From Hyphomonadaceae bacterium (lineage in GTDB: Bacteria > Pseudomonadota > Alphaproteobacteria > Caulobacterales > Aquidulcibacteraceae): a stretch of 34,758 nucleotides of DNA. Every line of letters starts with the position of its first letter. Position 1 is the first letter of the stretch. Shown piece after piece: positions 1 to 8,287 of the stretch. The position numbers and the translations under genes are program-made. The DNA lies in the NCBI GenBank assembly GCA_027492515.1, contig JAPUEP010000273.1:1-34758 (forward strand). Direction: 5' to 3'. The notes below the pieces were generated by a model. The model did no database searches and was not told the DNA's origin. It was given only the letters and a program-made list of their open reading frames with translations.

Positions 1-69
1 TATATCTAAACCAACACTCTATCCAAATATGGATGAAACTTGGGGCTCAGGTCAGGGTGGATAAAATCA

Positions 70-98
70 TTGCAAATGGTATCAAAATATGGTATCAT
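70..98 (+). promoter_or_regulatory. hicAB promoter with direct-repeat operator
   Basis: TTGCAA (70-75) and TATCAT (93-98) are separated by 17 bases, a good sigma-70-type pair. The 9-mer ATGGTATCA occurs twice, at 76-84 and 89-97, 13 bases apart, so the copies cover the spacer and overlap the -10 box. HicAB operons are typically autoregulated by HicB or the HicAB complex, so the repeats are the natural operator candidate. The -10 box ends five bases before the ATG at 104, which suggests a leaderless or nearly leaderless message. Confidence 0.6.
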
Positions 99-103
99 TT
101 ATT

Positions 104-370
104 ATGAATTCTAAAAGCCGAAAGACATTCCTTGCGATTTTTCAAAATCCTGTTCGCTCAAATGTTATTTGGACTGATATTGAAATTTTGTTTCACGCGC
201 TTGGTGCGGATGTGTCGGAAGGGCGTGGTTCGCGGGTTCGGGTTTCTTTAAATGGGATTGATGCGGTTTTTCACAGGCAGCACCCCGAAAAAGAAACTGA
301 CAAGGGCGCACTGAAATCGGTAAGAAGATTTTTAATGGAGGCGGGTTTTAACCCGAATAAAGATGAATAG
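104..370 (+). CDS. hicA: HicA family toxin (mRNA interferase)
   Basis: This 88-residue protein matches the HicA family, small double-stranded-RNA-binding-like toxins that cleave mRNA and are neutralised by HicB. The core is visible: an opening helix (SRKTFLAIFQNP), a strand region around GSRVRVSLNG, the histidine-containing FHRQHP segment, and a C-terminal KGALKSVRRFLMEAGF helix. The reading frame is also open from an ATG at 89, but that codon lies inside the promoter spacer and the second operator repeat. The ATG at 104, which matches the usual HicA N-terminus, is therefore preferred. It overlaps hicB by 8 bases, the toxin-first order usual for hicAB. The family is confident; toxicity is inferred. 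Confidence 0.9.
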   Translation: MNSKSRKTFLAIFQNPVRSNVIWTDIEILFHALGADVSEGRGSRVRVSLNGIDAVFHRQHPEKETDKGALKSVRRFLMEAGFNPNKDE

Positions 371-692
371 TTTAACAATTGACGGCTATGTTGCAACAAT
401 TGAACTTGATGAAGACGCAGGGCTTTTTCACGGCGAAGTTATAAACACGCGCGATGTTTTAACTTTCCAAGGCCGCAATGTCGAAGAATTAAAAACCGCA
501 TTCGCCGACACATTGGCAGATTATAAAGAATGGTGCGCCGCACGCGGCAAAACCCCCGAAAAACCCTATTCAGGCAATTTCACCCTACGCCTTACCCCCG
601 AACTTCACCGCAAAATCTCAATCTTGGCAGCAAGCAACAACAAAAGCGTGAATGGCTTTGTGGTCGAGAATTTGGAAAAATTGGCGGGTTAA
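363..692 (+). CDS. hicB: HicB family antitoxin
   Basis: A 109-residue HicB-type antitoxin. The N-terminal half (about residues 1-65) has the partly degraded RNase-H-like HicB fold: a YVATIELDEDAGLFHGEV strand pair followed by FQGRNVEELKTAFADTLADY. The C-terminus (about 70-109, FTLRLTPELHRKISILAA...) is a ribbon-helix-helix DNA-binding domain, which would bind the direct repeats upstream of hicA. Its start overlaps the end of hicA by 8 bases, so translation is probably coupled. Together they form a complete type II toxin-antitoxin module. Confidence 0.92.
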   Translation: MNSLTIDGYVATIELDEDAGLFHGEVINTRDVLTFQGRNVEELKTAFADTLADYKEWCAARGKTPEKPYSGNFTLRLTPELHRKISILAASNNKSVNGFVVENLEKLAG

Positions 693-846
693 TCGTTTAA
701 TTTTAGAATAATTTTTGGTGAAAACTTGGTCTAGCAATAACAATAGATAAATTCATGCCTTGCGCATAAAGACAATCCCTACTTTTAACATAACTATCGG
801 CAAATGGCTTAAAATGGAAAATATTTATATAAAAACTAAACTTGAC

Positions 847-2292
847 TCAAAAAACGAGGTCTTTAAACTTTGCTTTCAGCAAATTAAATTCGTAATCTTG
901 AGGAAATGTTGCCCTTACTTCATTAACCAATTCAGATAAATCAGAATCATCCAAAACAATTATATATTCTTTACGCTCCTTTGCTATCAATCTACATCTT
1001 TCCAGAAGCTTTTCTCGTTTTTCAATATTCCTGCAAATTAGTATGCCAAATTTACCTCTCCCTTCTTTAAACCTCATTGCAATTTGGTCTATCTCTGGAT
1101 TCCCAAGTTCGGCTCCATAATTTTTACACTCAACAATAACATATGGAGAATGAAAATTTCTAGAAAGCCATTCAAAAAATCCTGTTCTCGCGTAATTTGT
1201 AAAAGTAATATCTACACGTTTAAGTCCGTCCTCAATAGGAGTCTGTACTTCGGGATCAACAAGAGCTGGGTGAAATAATGAAGTTAGCAAATCTAAAATT
1301 GCTCCCTCATACTTATAAGCATTTTTCTTCCCGGGTTCAAGAATTACTACATTTCTTAATAAATCATCCCAGTTTGGTGGAGCGATATTCAACGCTTCTG
1401 CAATTTGAGAATGCGTCAGGGCAGGAGTTGGATTTGACTTTTTGTTTTTATATTCCAGTAGTAAATCTGGATGCTTTTGCGTCTGTTGTATTGCTACGGT
1501 CTTTGCAGCACTTCCATATTTAGCTTGTAAATCATTTTTATAAACGTGGCGCCCTTTATTCTTTCCACTTTTAATAAGCTTTACCAAACTAGAATCTTTC
1601 CCCAATTCCTCTTCGCGAAGCCGTTCCAATACATAATGCCTATAATACTCTCCAACATTGTATGCGCCAACAATTCTTACAATAGACTTAGGAACCAAAA
1701 TTAACTTAGTGCCATTAGGTACTGGGAGCTTAACATAATCCACTTCCCAGTTCTTCGTCAAAATATTCCAAACAGGACCAGATGAAACTTCTTCCTCCAT
1801 CTCAATTTCGTATAGTTCACACATTTGTTGAGTATACGTTATTAGAGGGCCACGTATGATATTCGTTATAATATCAGATAGGATATCTACAGAAATACCT
1901 TCAATCAAGAGCACAGAATCTTCCAAATCCTTTAAAAGCCCAGTCTTTACGGCATAACTTTCGCGAAAAGCTAATAACATCTCTCTTGCTTTTGCCTCAC
2001 CGAGACCACGACCATCGGATTCATCCGTTGAAAGTCCTAAGTGGGTTTCGTTAGGTTCTTTAAGATTTGCTAACAACATAAGAGCGCGTTGATTATTACC
2101 AGACTTTACAGCTTTTAAAAACTCTGAAAAAAAATCTCGAATTAATTCGTTGCAGTGTATGCCAAAATCTGATTTTAGGTTCGCTATTGCATTTGAATTT
2201 ATAAATAGTTTTGTATCTGTATAAATATCAACATCTAAGAAAGGTAAACTAGATTGAGATTTACCTATTTTATAGTATTCAGAAACACGCAT
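847..2292 (-). CDS. Uncharacterised protein with C-terminal PD-(D/E)XK nuclease domain
   Basis: I do not recognise the full-length family (481 residues). The C-terminal third has the restriction-endonuclease-like signature: E329 in an opening helix (YKYEG), D361 (RVDITF), E388-C389-K390 (VIVECKNYG) and Q403 (EIDQIAMRF). This resembles the Mrr-like E...D...ExK...Q arrangement. Residues 407-450 (RFKEGRGKFGILICR, EYIIVLDDSDL) fit the remaining Rossmann-like strands. The first 320 residues have no obvious motif; around residues 290-310 there is a possible helix-turn-helix-like stretch (LTHSQIAEALNIAPPNW). No signal peptide or membrane segment is visible. It lies between hicAB and lepA, and its codons are more AT-rich and less regular than those of lepA. 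A defence or mobile-element nuclease is a reasonable inference; the target is unknown. Confidence 0.7.
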   Translation of the reverse strand: MRVSEYYKIGKSQSSLPFLDVDIYTDTKLFINSNAIANLKSDFGIHCNELIRDFFSEFLKAVKSGNNQRALMLLANLKEPNETHLGLSTDESDGRGLGEAKAREMLLAFRESYAVKTGLLKDLEDSVLLIEGISVDILSDIITNIIRGPLITYTQQMCELYEIEMEEEVSSGPVWNILTKNWEVDYVKLPVPNGTKLILVPKSIVRIVGAYNVGEYYRHYVLERLREEELGKDSSLVKLIKSGKNKGRHVYKNDLQAKYGSAAKTVAIQQTQKHPDLLLEYKNKKSNPTPALTHSQIAEALNIAPPNWDDLLRNVVILEPGKKNAYKYEGAILDLLTSLFHPALVDPEVQTPIEDGLKRVDITFTNYARTGFFEWLSRNFHSPYVIVECKNYGAELGNPEIDQIAMRFKEGRGKFGILICRNIEKREKLLERCRLIAKERKEYIIVLDDSDLSELVNEVRATFPQDYEFNLLKAKFKDLVF

Positions 2293-2303
2293 ACCAGTTA
2301 CTC

Positions 2304-2329
2304 CACATTAATGAGAGTATTAATATGTG
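2304..2329 (-). promoter_or_regulatory. Imperfect inverted repeat upstream of the nuclease gene
   Basis: CACATTAAT (2304-2312) is mirrored by ATTAATATGTG (2319-2329) around a GAGAGT spacer, with a two-base bulge. It lies 12 bases upstream of the ATG at 2292, where an operator or leader hairpin could sit. The region is AT-rich, so a chance match is possible. The rest of the 193-base gap to lepA shows nothing convincing. Confidence 0.25.
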
Positions 2330-2485
2330 ATTCTTTTCGAAATACTCAATAATTTAACAATAAATTGCAAATACCTATTAAAATTACTAAATTTTTAGTT
2401 CAGATTTTAATTAAAATTTGCTAATTGAGCGTGTGGCTTTAAAGCATAGCGCCTACAGTTCCCCACTGCAGGGTAGCAGAAGTGA

Positions 2486-4288
2486 CTAATTCTCATCCAT
2501 TTTCAAAGCCGCAATAAACGCCTCTTGTGGTATCTCTACCTTACCAAATTGGCGCATTTTTTTCTTGCCTTCTTTTTGTTTGTCAAGAAGTTTGCGTTTG
2601 CGCGAAATGTCGCCGCCATAGCATTTGGCGGTTACGTCTTTGCGCATTGCGGAGATGGTTTCGCGGGCGATAATGCGGCCGCCGATTGCGGCTTGGATTG
2701 GGATTTTGAATAGATGTTGTGGGATTAATTCTTTTAGTTTTTCGCACATTGCGCGCCCACGGTTTTCGGCGCGATTGGCGTGAACCAACATGGAAAGCGC
2801 ATCAACAGGTTCATCATTTACCAAAATCTGCATCTTGACCAAATTGCCAACACGATAATCTTCGGGCTTATAATCAAAAGATGCATAGCCTTTAGAAATT
2901 GATTTTAGGCGATCGTAGAAGTCAAATACAACCTCATTTAATGGCAAATCATAAACCACCATTGCGCGTGTGCCGATATATGAAATATCTTGTTGAACGC
3001 CGCGCCTGTCTTGGCAAAGTTTTATGATTGAACCCAAATATTCATCAGGGGTAAGGATTGTTGCTTTAATCCATGGTTCATGAATATTTTCAATGCTCAT
3101 AACTTCGGGCATATCGGCGGGGTTATGAAGGTGGATGATTTCGCCATCCTTCATTTCAATTTGATAAACAACAGATGGCGCAGTTGCGATAAGTTCAAGG
3201 TTAAATTCGCGTATCAAACGCTCTTGAATAATTTCGAGGTGCAATAGGCCAAGGAAGCCGCAACGGAAACCAAAACCAAGCGCCGCCGATGTTTCCATTT
3301 CAAAGCTGAAACTTGCATCATTTAAGCGTAATTTGCCCATTGCGGCACGCAAATCATCAAATTGCGCGGCATCAACAGGGAAAAGACCGCAAAACACAAC
3401 TGGTTGCGCAGGTTTAAAGCCAGATAAAACTTCTTTGGTTTGGCGTTTTTCATCGGTGATTGTATCGCCAACTTTGGCATCGGCAACTTCTTTGATTGAT
3501 GCGGTCAAAAAGCCAATTTCGCCGGGGCCAAGTTCGCCAATATCGGTAATCTTTGGTTTGAAAACACCAACGCGGTCAACAATATATGATGCATCAGTTT
3601 GCATCATTTTTACGCGCATACCTTTCTTAAGTGTGCCATCAATAATGCGCACCAAAACCACAACGCCCAAATATGGGTCATAATAAGCATCCATCAACAA
3701 TGCTTTAAGCGGCAAATTTGCATCGCTTTCTTTTGGTGGTGGCAATTTATCAACGATTGCATCAAGAACTTTATCAATCCCAAAGCCAGTTTTGGCGGAA
3801 ATTTCCACCGCTTCTGAGGCATCAATGCCAATCACTTCCTCAATTTGCGCCTTGATACGTTCAGGTTCGGCGGCAGGAAGGTCAATTTTATTTAGAACAG
3901 GCAAAATTTCCAAATCTGCATCAATCGCTTGGTAAACATTCGCCAAAGTTTGCGCCTCAACCCCTTGGGAAGCGTCAACCACCAAAAGCGCACCCTCACA
4001 CGCCGCCAAAGAGCGTGAAACTTCATAGGCAAAGTCAACGTGCCCTGGGGTGTCGATAAGGTTTAAAATATAGGTTTGCCCATCTTTTGGATATTCAAGG
4101 CGAACAGTTTGTGCCTTGATTGTAATTCCGCGTTCACGCTCAATATCCATATTATCAAGGACTTGTTCTTTCATTTCGCGCTGCGAAAGGCCGCCCGTTA
4201 ATTGAATAAGACGATCAGACAAAGTTGATTTGCCATGATCAATATGGGCAACAATAGAGAAATTACGAATATTATTTTGGTTGGTCAT
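2486..4288 (-). CDS. lepA: Elongation factor 4 (LepA), ribosome back-translocase GTPase
   Basis: A full-length 600-residue LepA. This translational GTPase binds stalled or mistranslocated ribosomes and also affects initiation and assembly. GTPase motifs are in order: P-loop AHIDHGKS (14-21), RGITIKAQT switch I, DTPGH switch II, NKIDLP. Domain II follows, then the LepA-specific [16 protein letters not shown] region and the basic C-terminal domain with [24 protein letters not shown], diagnostic of LepA against EF-G. It is transcribed leftwards, with a 193-base gap to the nuclease gene, and is divergent from eipA. Long antisense reading frames inside it are shadows. Confidence 0.98.
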   Translation of the reverse strand: MTNQNNIRNFSIVAHIDHGKSTLSDRLIQLTGGLSQREMKEQVLDNMDIERERGITIKAQTVRLEYPKDGQTYILNLIDTPGHVDFAYEVSRSLAACEGALLVVDASQGVEAQTLANVYQAIDADLEILPVLNKIDLPAAEPERIKAQIEEVIGIDASEAVEISAKTGFGIDKVLDAIVDKLPPPKESDANLPLKALLMDAYYDPYLGVVVLVRIIDGTLKKGMRVKMMQTDASYIVDRVGVFKPKITDIGELGPGEIGFLTASIKEVADAKVGDTITDEKRQTKEVLSGFKPAQPVVFCGLFPVDAAQFDDLRAAMGKLRLNDASFSFEMETSAALGFGFRCGFLGLLHLEIIQERLIREFNLELIATAPSVVYQIEMKDGEIIHLHNPADMPEVMSIENIHEPWIKATILTPDEYLGSIIKLCQDRRGVQQDISYIGTRAMVVYDLPLNEVVFDFYDRLKSISKGYASFDYKPEDYRVGNLVKMQILVNDEPVDALSMLVHANRAENRGRAMCEKLKELIPQHLFKIPIQAAIGGRIIARETISAMRKDVTAKCYGGDISRKRKLLDKQKEGKKKMRQFGKVEIPQEAFIAALKMDEN

Positions 4289-4463
4289 TTGGCCTCAATA
4301 GCCTTGATTTTCCTATATTTAAAGGGCTTAACGCATTTTTCCCAAAATGTCGTTCATCATACATGCAGCTTTGCTTTGCTAAAGGATTTTTAATGAAGCC
4401 ATTAACCAAAATTAAGCCATATTTCACGATTATGGAGCATTAGTTGATGTATTGGAGTTTGTA

Positions 4464-5057
4464 ATGAAAAAATCTATCGCAATTTTATCTGCCCTTGCAT
4501 TTGGGATGATAACACAACCAGTTTTTGCACAAGATACATCCGAGGCTAAATCATCGGTCGCTTCACAAGAAGCAAGCACATATACACAAGATGAGATTAC
4601 CCAATCTGCGGCAAAATTTTTCGGTAAATCTTCTGAAAAAGTTGGCATGGCAGTTCAAAAAATCTTTAAAGATCAAGGTGAACCTGTGGGCTATATCCAA
4701 GGTTCAGAAGTTGCTGGTGCAATTGGCTTTGGCCTTCGTTATGGTGATGGCACTTTGATAATGAAAGATGGCTCAACCCAAAAAGTTTATTGGCAAGGCC
4801 CATCTCTTGGTTTTGATACTGGTGGTAATGCGTCAAAAGTTTTCACTTTGGTTTATAAATTAAACAATCCCGCCGCGATTTATCGCCGTTATCCAGGGGT
4901 TGAAGGCGCGGCATTCTTTATCGCTGGTATTTCAGTAACATATCAACAAGCAGAAGGCGTGGTGCTTGCGCCAATGCGAACTGGCGTTGGTTTAAGGGCG
5001 GGTGCAAATGCGGGCTATACGGCATATTCGAAAAAGCGCCGCATCAATCCTTTTTAA
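4464..5057 (+). CDS. eipA: EipA family periplasmic envelope protein (DUF1134)
   Basis: A 197-residue exported protein of the DUF1134/EipA family. It is conserved in alphaproteobacteria; in Brucella EipA is a small periplasmic beta-barrel needed for envelope integrity. The signal peptide runs to VFA|Q after residue 22. The conserved core is clear: YIQGSEVAGAIGFGLRYGDG, VYWQGPSLGFDTGGNASKVF, YPGVEGAAFFIAG, and GVGLRAGANAGY near the end. The frame is open from a TTG at 4452, but GGAG at 4454-4457 sits six bases before the ATG at 4464, making that the start. It is a single gene, divergent from lepA and closed by a strong terminator. Confidence 0.92.
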   Translation: MKKSIAILSALAFGMITQPVFAQDTSEAKSSVASQEASTYTQDEITQSAAKFFGKSSEKVGMAVQKIFKDQGEPVGYIQGSEVAGAIGFGLRYGDGTLIMKDGSTQKVYWQGPSLGFDTGGNASKVFTLVYKLNNPAAIYRRYPGVEGAAFFIAGISVTYQQAEGVVLAPMRTGVGLRAGANAGYTAYSKKRRINPF

Positions 5058-5066
5058 TAATAATTT

Positions 5067-5098
5067 TAAAGGCGGGAAATTTCCCGCCTTTATTTTTG
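5067..5098 (+). terminator. Rho-independent terminator of eipA
   Basis: A perfect 26-base palindrome at 5067-5092 (arm TAAAGGCGGGAAA and its complement) begins 10 bases after the eipA stop. It is followed by a T-rich run (TATTTTT). As RNA it gives a GC-centred stem of about 11 bp with a tetraloop. Confidence 0.9.
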
Positions 5099-5102
5099 GT
5101 GT

Positions 5103-5132
5103 TTGACGCCAATTTACGAACGCGTCTATATT
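5103..5132 (+). promoter_or_regulatory. recR promoter, probably leaderless
   Basis: TTGACG (5103-5108) and TATATT (5127-5132) are 18 bases apart, close to the sigma-70 consensus. Only six bases separate the -10 box from the ATG at 5139, so transcription should begin at or next to the start codon. No Shine-Dalgarno sequence precedes that ATG. The TTG that could otherwise open the frame at 5103 is part of this -35 box. Confidence 0.6.
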
Positions 5133-5138
5133 GATTTC

Positions 5139-5753
5139 ATGCTTAAAGATTCACGTTCATTACATGCCCCTGAATTAATCCGCCTAATTGAGGCTTTGTC
5201 AAAAGTTCAAGGGCTTGGACCAAAGTCTGCGCGCCGCGCAGCACTGCAATTATTGAAAAAACGCGATACTTTAATGCGCCCATTGGGTGATGCAATCTTG
5301 GCGGCGGCAGATAAAGTTAAGACCTGCAATATATGCGGCAATCTTGATACTTCGGACCCTTGCACCATTTGCACCAATGAAAGCCGTGATGAAACACTTT
5401 TATGCGTAATCGCCGATGTGAACGATTTATGGGCATTTGAACGCGCGGGCGGATTTCGGGGTAAATATTTTGTTTTGGGTGGTCTTTTAAGCGCCCTTGA
5501 TGGAATTGGGCCAAATGATTTGGGAATTCCAAAATTAATTTCGCGCATCGAACAAGGCCACATTAAAGAAGTGGTTCTTGCGCTTGCTGCAACCGTTGAT
5601 GGGCTTTCAACATCGCATTATTTAGCCGAGGTTTTGGCAAGTAAGAATGTGAAAATCACACGCCTTTCACACGGCCTGCCGATTGGCGGGGAACTTGATA
5701 ATATTGATGAAGGCACATTATTATTGGCGCTTAAATCGCGCCTTGCGGTCTAA
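5139..5753 (+). CDS. recR: Recombination mediator RecR
   Basis: A 204-residue RecR, normal length. With RecF/RecO it loads RecA onto SSB-coated single-stranded DNA at gaps. In order: an N-terminal helix-hairpin-helix (ALSKVQGLGPKSARRAALQLL), a four-cysteine zinc finger (CNICGN...CTICTN), a Toprim domain (LCVIADVNDLWAFERAG), and the C-terminal Walker-B-like region (LSHGLPIGGELDNIDEGTL). The ATG at 5139 is preferred over the upstream TTG at 5103 because the latter lies in the promoter. Unusually it is not next to dnaX-ybaB, its common partners. Its stop overlaps the convergent yraN stop by 4 bases. Confidence 0.97.
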   Translation: MLKDSRSLHAPELIRLIEALSKVQGLGPKSARRAALQLLKKRDTLMRPLGDAILAAADKVKTCNICGNLDTSDPCTICTNESRDETLLCVIADVNDLWAFERAGGFRGKYFVLGGLLSALDGIGPNDLGIPKLISRIEQGHIKEVVLALAATVDGLSTSHYLAEVLASKNVKITRLSHGLPIGGELDNIDEGTLLLALKSRLAV

Positions 5754-6103
5754 AACGCATTTTTTATGTGCACAGGAAACTTAAAAGGCGCAATCAGAAT
5801 TGCATCATAACGCCATGCCATTTTTTGCGCCCATTGATTGCGGATAGTGAAATGGCTAGCACCTGAAATAATGCGTTTTTGCTGATTTTTGGTGATTGCG
5901 GCGCGGGCAATTTCAATGCTTTTGCGGGCTTTAACTTCAACAAAAACCAATGTTTTGCCTTTGGTGAAAATTAAATCAATTTCGCCCGCCTTGGTTTTTT
6001 CGCGCCATGATATAAGGCGGTAAAATTTCAATGCCATAAAAATGATGGCGACAATTTCGCCAAACCGCCCAAAAAGCTCACTCTTTTGTTTTGGCTTAAG
6101 CAT
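5750..6103 (-). CDS. yraN: YraN family (UPF0102) nuclease-like protein
   Basis: A 117-residue YraN/UPF0102 protein with the family's small PD-(D/E)XK-like core: E16 in GRFGEIVA, then GEIDLIF with the metal-site Asp, and VFVEVKAR as the ExK motif. The biochemical role is not established for the family. It is translated after rsmI, overlapping it by 8 bases, the conserved rsmI-yraN pairing. In many alphaproteobacteria gshB follows; here recR converges instead with a 4-base overlap. Confidence 0.92.
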   Translation of the reverse strand: MLKPKQKSELFGRFGEIVAIIFMALKFYRLISWREKTKAGEIDLIFTKGKTLVFVEVKARKSIEIARAAITKNQQKRIISGASHFTIRNQWAQKMAWRYDAILIAPFKFPVHIKNAF

Positions 6104-7001
6104 CTTTAATCTTTATCGCCATTTCATAAATATCGCGTGACTTACGATTTGTAAGTTTTGAAATTTCGTTTGATAAATCTTTCACGCTTTGGGTTTTTAG
6201 GGCCTGTTTTATCATTTCCTCAATTTGCGCATCATCATAATTATCATGGCTCTCTTTTGCGCCTTCGATAATTATCACAATCTCACCCTTTGGGGCGCCT
6301 TTTTCTTGGTAATGATTTAAAACATCACCCAATAAACCACGCTGTTTTTCTTCGTATAATTTTGTTAGTTCGCGTGTAACGGCAATTTTGCGATTGCCAA
6401 AAACTTCATACATATCATTAAGGCTTGCCAATAATCTTGGCCCTGTTTCAAACATGATTAGGGTTAAGGGCATTGATTTATAGTTTGTGAAAAAATCTTG
6501 GCGCGCTTTTTGTTTGTTAGGGATAAAGCCTAAAAATGCAAATTGCTTGGCTTCAAGCCCACTTGCGACAAGCCCTGCTAAGACGCTTGATGCGCCAGGG
6601 ATTGGATAGATTTCAAAGCCCGCATCAATAATTGCGCTTGAAACCCTTTGCCCGGGGTCTGAAACGCATGGGGTTCCTGCATCACTAATAAGTGCAATAT
6701 CGCGCCCTTTTTCGAGGGCATCAATTATTTGCGGAATAATTTTTTCAGTTGCTTCTTCATCGGCGCGGTAAACAGGTTTTGAAATTCCAAAGGCACTAAG
6801 TAATTTTTTTCCAATCCTTGTATCTTCGGCCAAAACAAAATCACATGCTTTTAAAGTTTCAATTGCGCGCGCACTTATGTCACCCAAATTACCAATTGGT
6901 GTTGCAACCAAAAATAGCCGACCTGCGCTTTTTGACTTTAAATGTGATTGCGAAACTTGTTCTTGGGGGTTAATATGCTTGGAAAGAGAATTTTTTTTCA
7001 T
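6096..7001 (-). CDS. rsmI: 16S rRNA (cytidine1402-2'-O)-methyltransferase RsmI
   Basis: A 301-residue SAM-dependent methyltransferase that modifies C1402 in the decoding centre of 16S rRNA, together with RsmH. The tetrapyrrole-methylase-like fold is clear: LFLVATPIGNLGDISARA, VLAEDTRIGKKLL, ALISDAGTPCVSDPG, and IPGASSVLAGLVASGL. Mid-protein, FLGFIPNKQKAR and MFETGPRLLASL are also typical. About 27 residues precede the conserved start, a little longer than usual, so an internal start is possible. It is divergent from the lpoA-like gene with only 35 bases between start codons and overlaps yraN by 8 bases. Confidence 0.96.
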   Translation of the reverse strand: MKKNSLSKHINPQEQVSQSHLKSKSAGRLFLVATPIGNLGDISARAIETLKACDFVLAEDTRIGKKLLSAFGISKPVYRADEEATEKIIPQIIDALEKGRDIALISDAGTPCVSDPGQRVSSAIIDAGFEIYPIPGASSVLAGLVASGLEAKQFAFLGFIPNKQKARQDFFTNYKSMPLTLIMFETGPRLLASLNDMYEVFGNRKIAVTRELTKLYEEKQRGLLGDVLNHYQEKGAPKGEIVIIIEGAKESHDNYDDAQIEEMIKQALKTQSVKDLSNEISKLTNRKSRDIYEMAIKIKDA

Positions 7002-7036
7002 AAATATGCCAAATGCGCGAAAAGGGTAAGGACAAT

Positions 7037-8287
7037 ATGCAAATTCAAAACCAAATAAGCAAGCATTTAAGCAAAACTTTTACCGCACTTGCAATTATTC
7101 CCCTAGTTCTGACTGGTTTTTTGGCAGGCTGCGAAACCACATCTAATAATAATAGCGGCGCCAATAATAATGTTGCAACGCCGACTGACACTTATAAAGT
7201 TGCAATCACAAATCCATACACACCAAGCAATCTTGCAGGGCAAAAATTGGTTAGGGTCGCCCTACTTGCGCCCTTTTCATCCCAATCCCCTGCCGCAAGA
7301 AATGAAGCGGAAAATATAAAAGCAGCGACCGAAATGGCGCTTCAAAAATTTGGCGATGGGCAAACTGTCATGTTTGCCGTTGATTCAGGCGATACAAATG
7401 CCGAAGCAGCAATGGGCGCAAAAAAGGCGATTTCACAAGGTGCAGATTTCATCCTTGGGCCATTGTTTGCAAGTGGTGTTGTAGCATCTGCCCCATTTGC
7501 GCGCGCCAATAATACCACCCTATTTTCATTTTCAACCGATACATCAGAAGCGGGAAAAAATGTCTATGTTTTTAGCTTCCTTCCTGATGATGAAATAAAC
7601 CGTATTGTTTCTTATGCGGCATCAAGGGGTATTAAAAATCTTGAATTATTATTACCCGAAGGCCCATATGGTGACCGCGTTAGTAATGCAGCAATTAATG
7701 CTGCGCGTGAATATGGAATTAAAATTATTGGAAATGAAAAATATAATCCAAAAGGTGATGCCAATTCGCTTGATTTAAGCGCGCGTAAAGCCGCACTTTC
7801 ATTGCGTGGTGTGGGCAATGTTAAAACCACCGCAATCTTAATTCCAGAGCGCGGGGCAGTTTTACGCCAATTGGTAAAAACCCTATCATTAAACGGCGCA
7901 TCAACATCACGGGTTCAATTATTGGGAACTGGCCTTTGGAAAGATAATCTAACAATCACCGATAGCCATATGTTTGGCGGTTGGTTCGTAAGCGCCGAAA
8001 GCCAAGCGCGAGATGAATTTGCCAAAGAATTACAAGCCAAATATAGCGGTCGCACCCCAACCCGCCTTGCAGGTATGGGATATGACGCCATGAGCTTGAT
8101 TGCGAAAACCGCAAAAAATGGCGAAAAATCAGCAATTTCAACAAGATTGCTTGAACGCAATAAAGGCTTTGTGGGAATTGATGGTAATTTCCGCTTTAAT
8201 GACGGTATTATTGAGCGCGCAATGCCGATTATGGAAATCACGGGCGATGGCACCAAAATGATTGATGCTGCCCCAAAAAATTATTAA
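7037..8287 (+). CDS. Penicillin-binding protein activator, LpoA/LppC-like lipoprotein
   Basis: A 416-residue lipoprotein. The N-terminus has a hydrophobic signal ending in the lipobox L29-A-G-C32, followed by an Asn/Ser-rich tether. From about residue 70 onward (RVALLAPFSSQSPAARNEAENIKAATEMALQKF) there is a type-1 periplasmic-binding fold, as in the LppC/LpoA family that stimulates class A penicillin-binding proteins. ADFILGPLFASGV and LELLLPEGPYGDRV are typical strands. It lacks the large N-terminal TPR domain of enterobacterial LpoA, as alphaproteobacterial members do. An in-frame ATG at 7013 exists, but AAGGA at 7028-7032 points to the ATG at 7037. The hemW-lppC-rsmI-yraN neighbourhood supports the assignment. 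Its stop overlaps hemW by 4 bases, tail to tail. Confidence 0.87.
   Translation: MQIQNQISKHLSKTFTALAIIPLVLTGFLAGCETTSNNNSGANNNVATPTDTYKVAITNPYTPSNLAGQKLVRVALLAPFSSQSPAARNEAENIKAATEMALQKFGDGQTVMFAVDSGDTNAEAAMGAKKAISQGADFILGPLFASGVVASAPFARANNTTLFSFSTDTSEAGKNVYVFSFLPDDEINRIVSYAASRGIKNLELLLPEGPYGDRVSNAAINAAREYGIKIIGNEKYNPKGDANSLDLSARKAALSLRGVGNVKTTAILIPERGAVLRQLVKTLSLNGASTSRVQLLGTGLWKDNLTITDSHMFGGWFVSAESQARDEFAKELQAKYSGRTPTRLAGMGYDAMSLIAKTAKNGEKSAISTRLLERNKGFVGIDGNFRFNDGIIERAMPIMEITGDGTKMIDAAPKNY

Noticed and set aside
1278-1523. Reading frame antisense to the nuclease gene
   Set aside because: The opposite strand carries the conserved PD-(D/E)XK protein; this frame has no recognisable features.
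2440-2485. Possible tRNA fragment or terminator near CCCCACTGCAGGGTAGC
   Set aside because: No cloverleaf can be drawn, and the only pairing (GGG/CCC, CTAC/GTAG) is too short.
3333-3683. 116-codon reading frame antisense to lepA
   Set aside because: It lies wholly inside the strongly conserved lepA gene, has no ribosome site, and its sequence is a mirror of lepA codon use.
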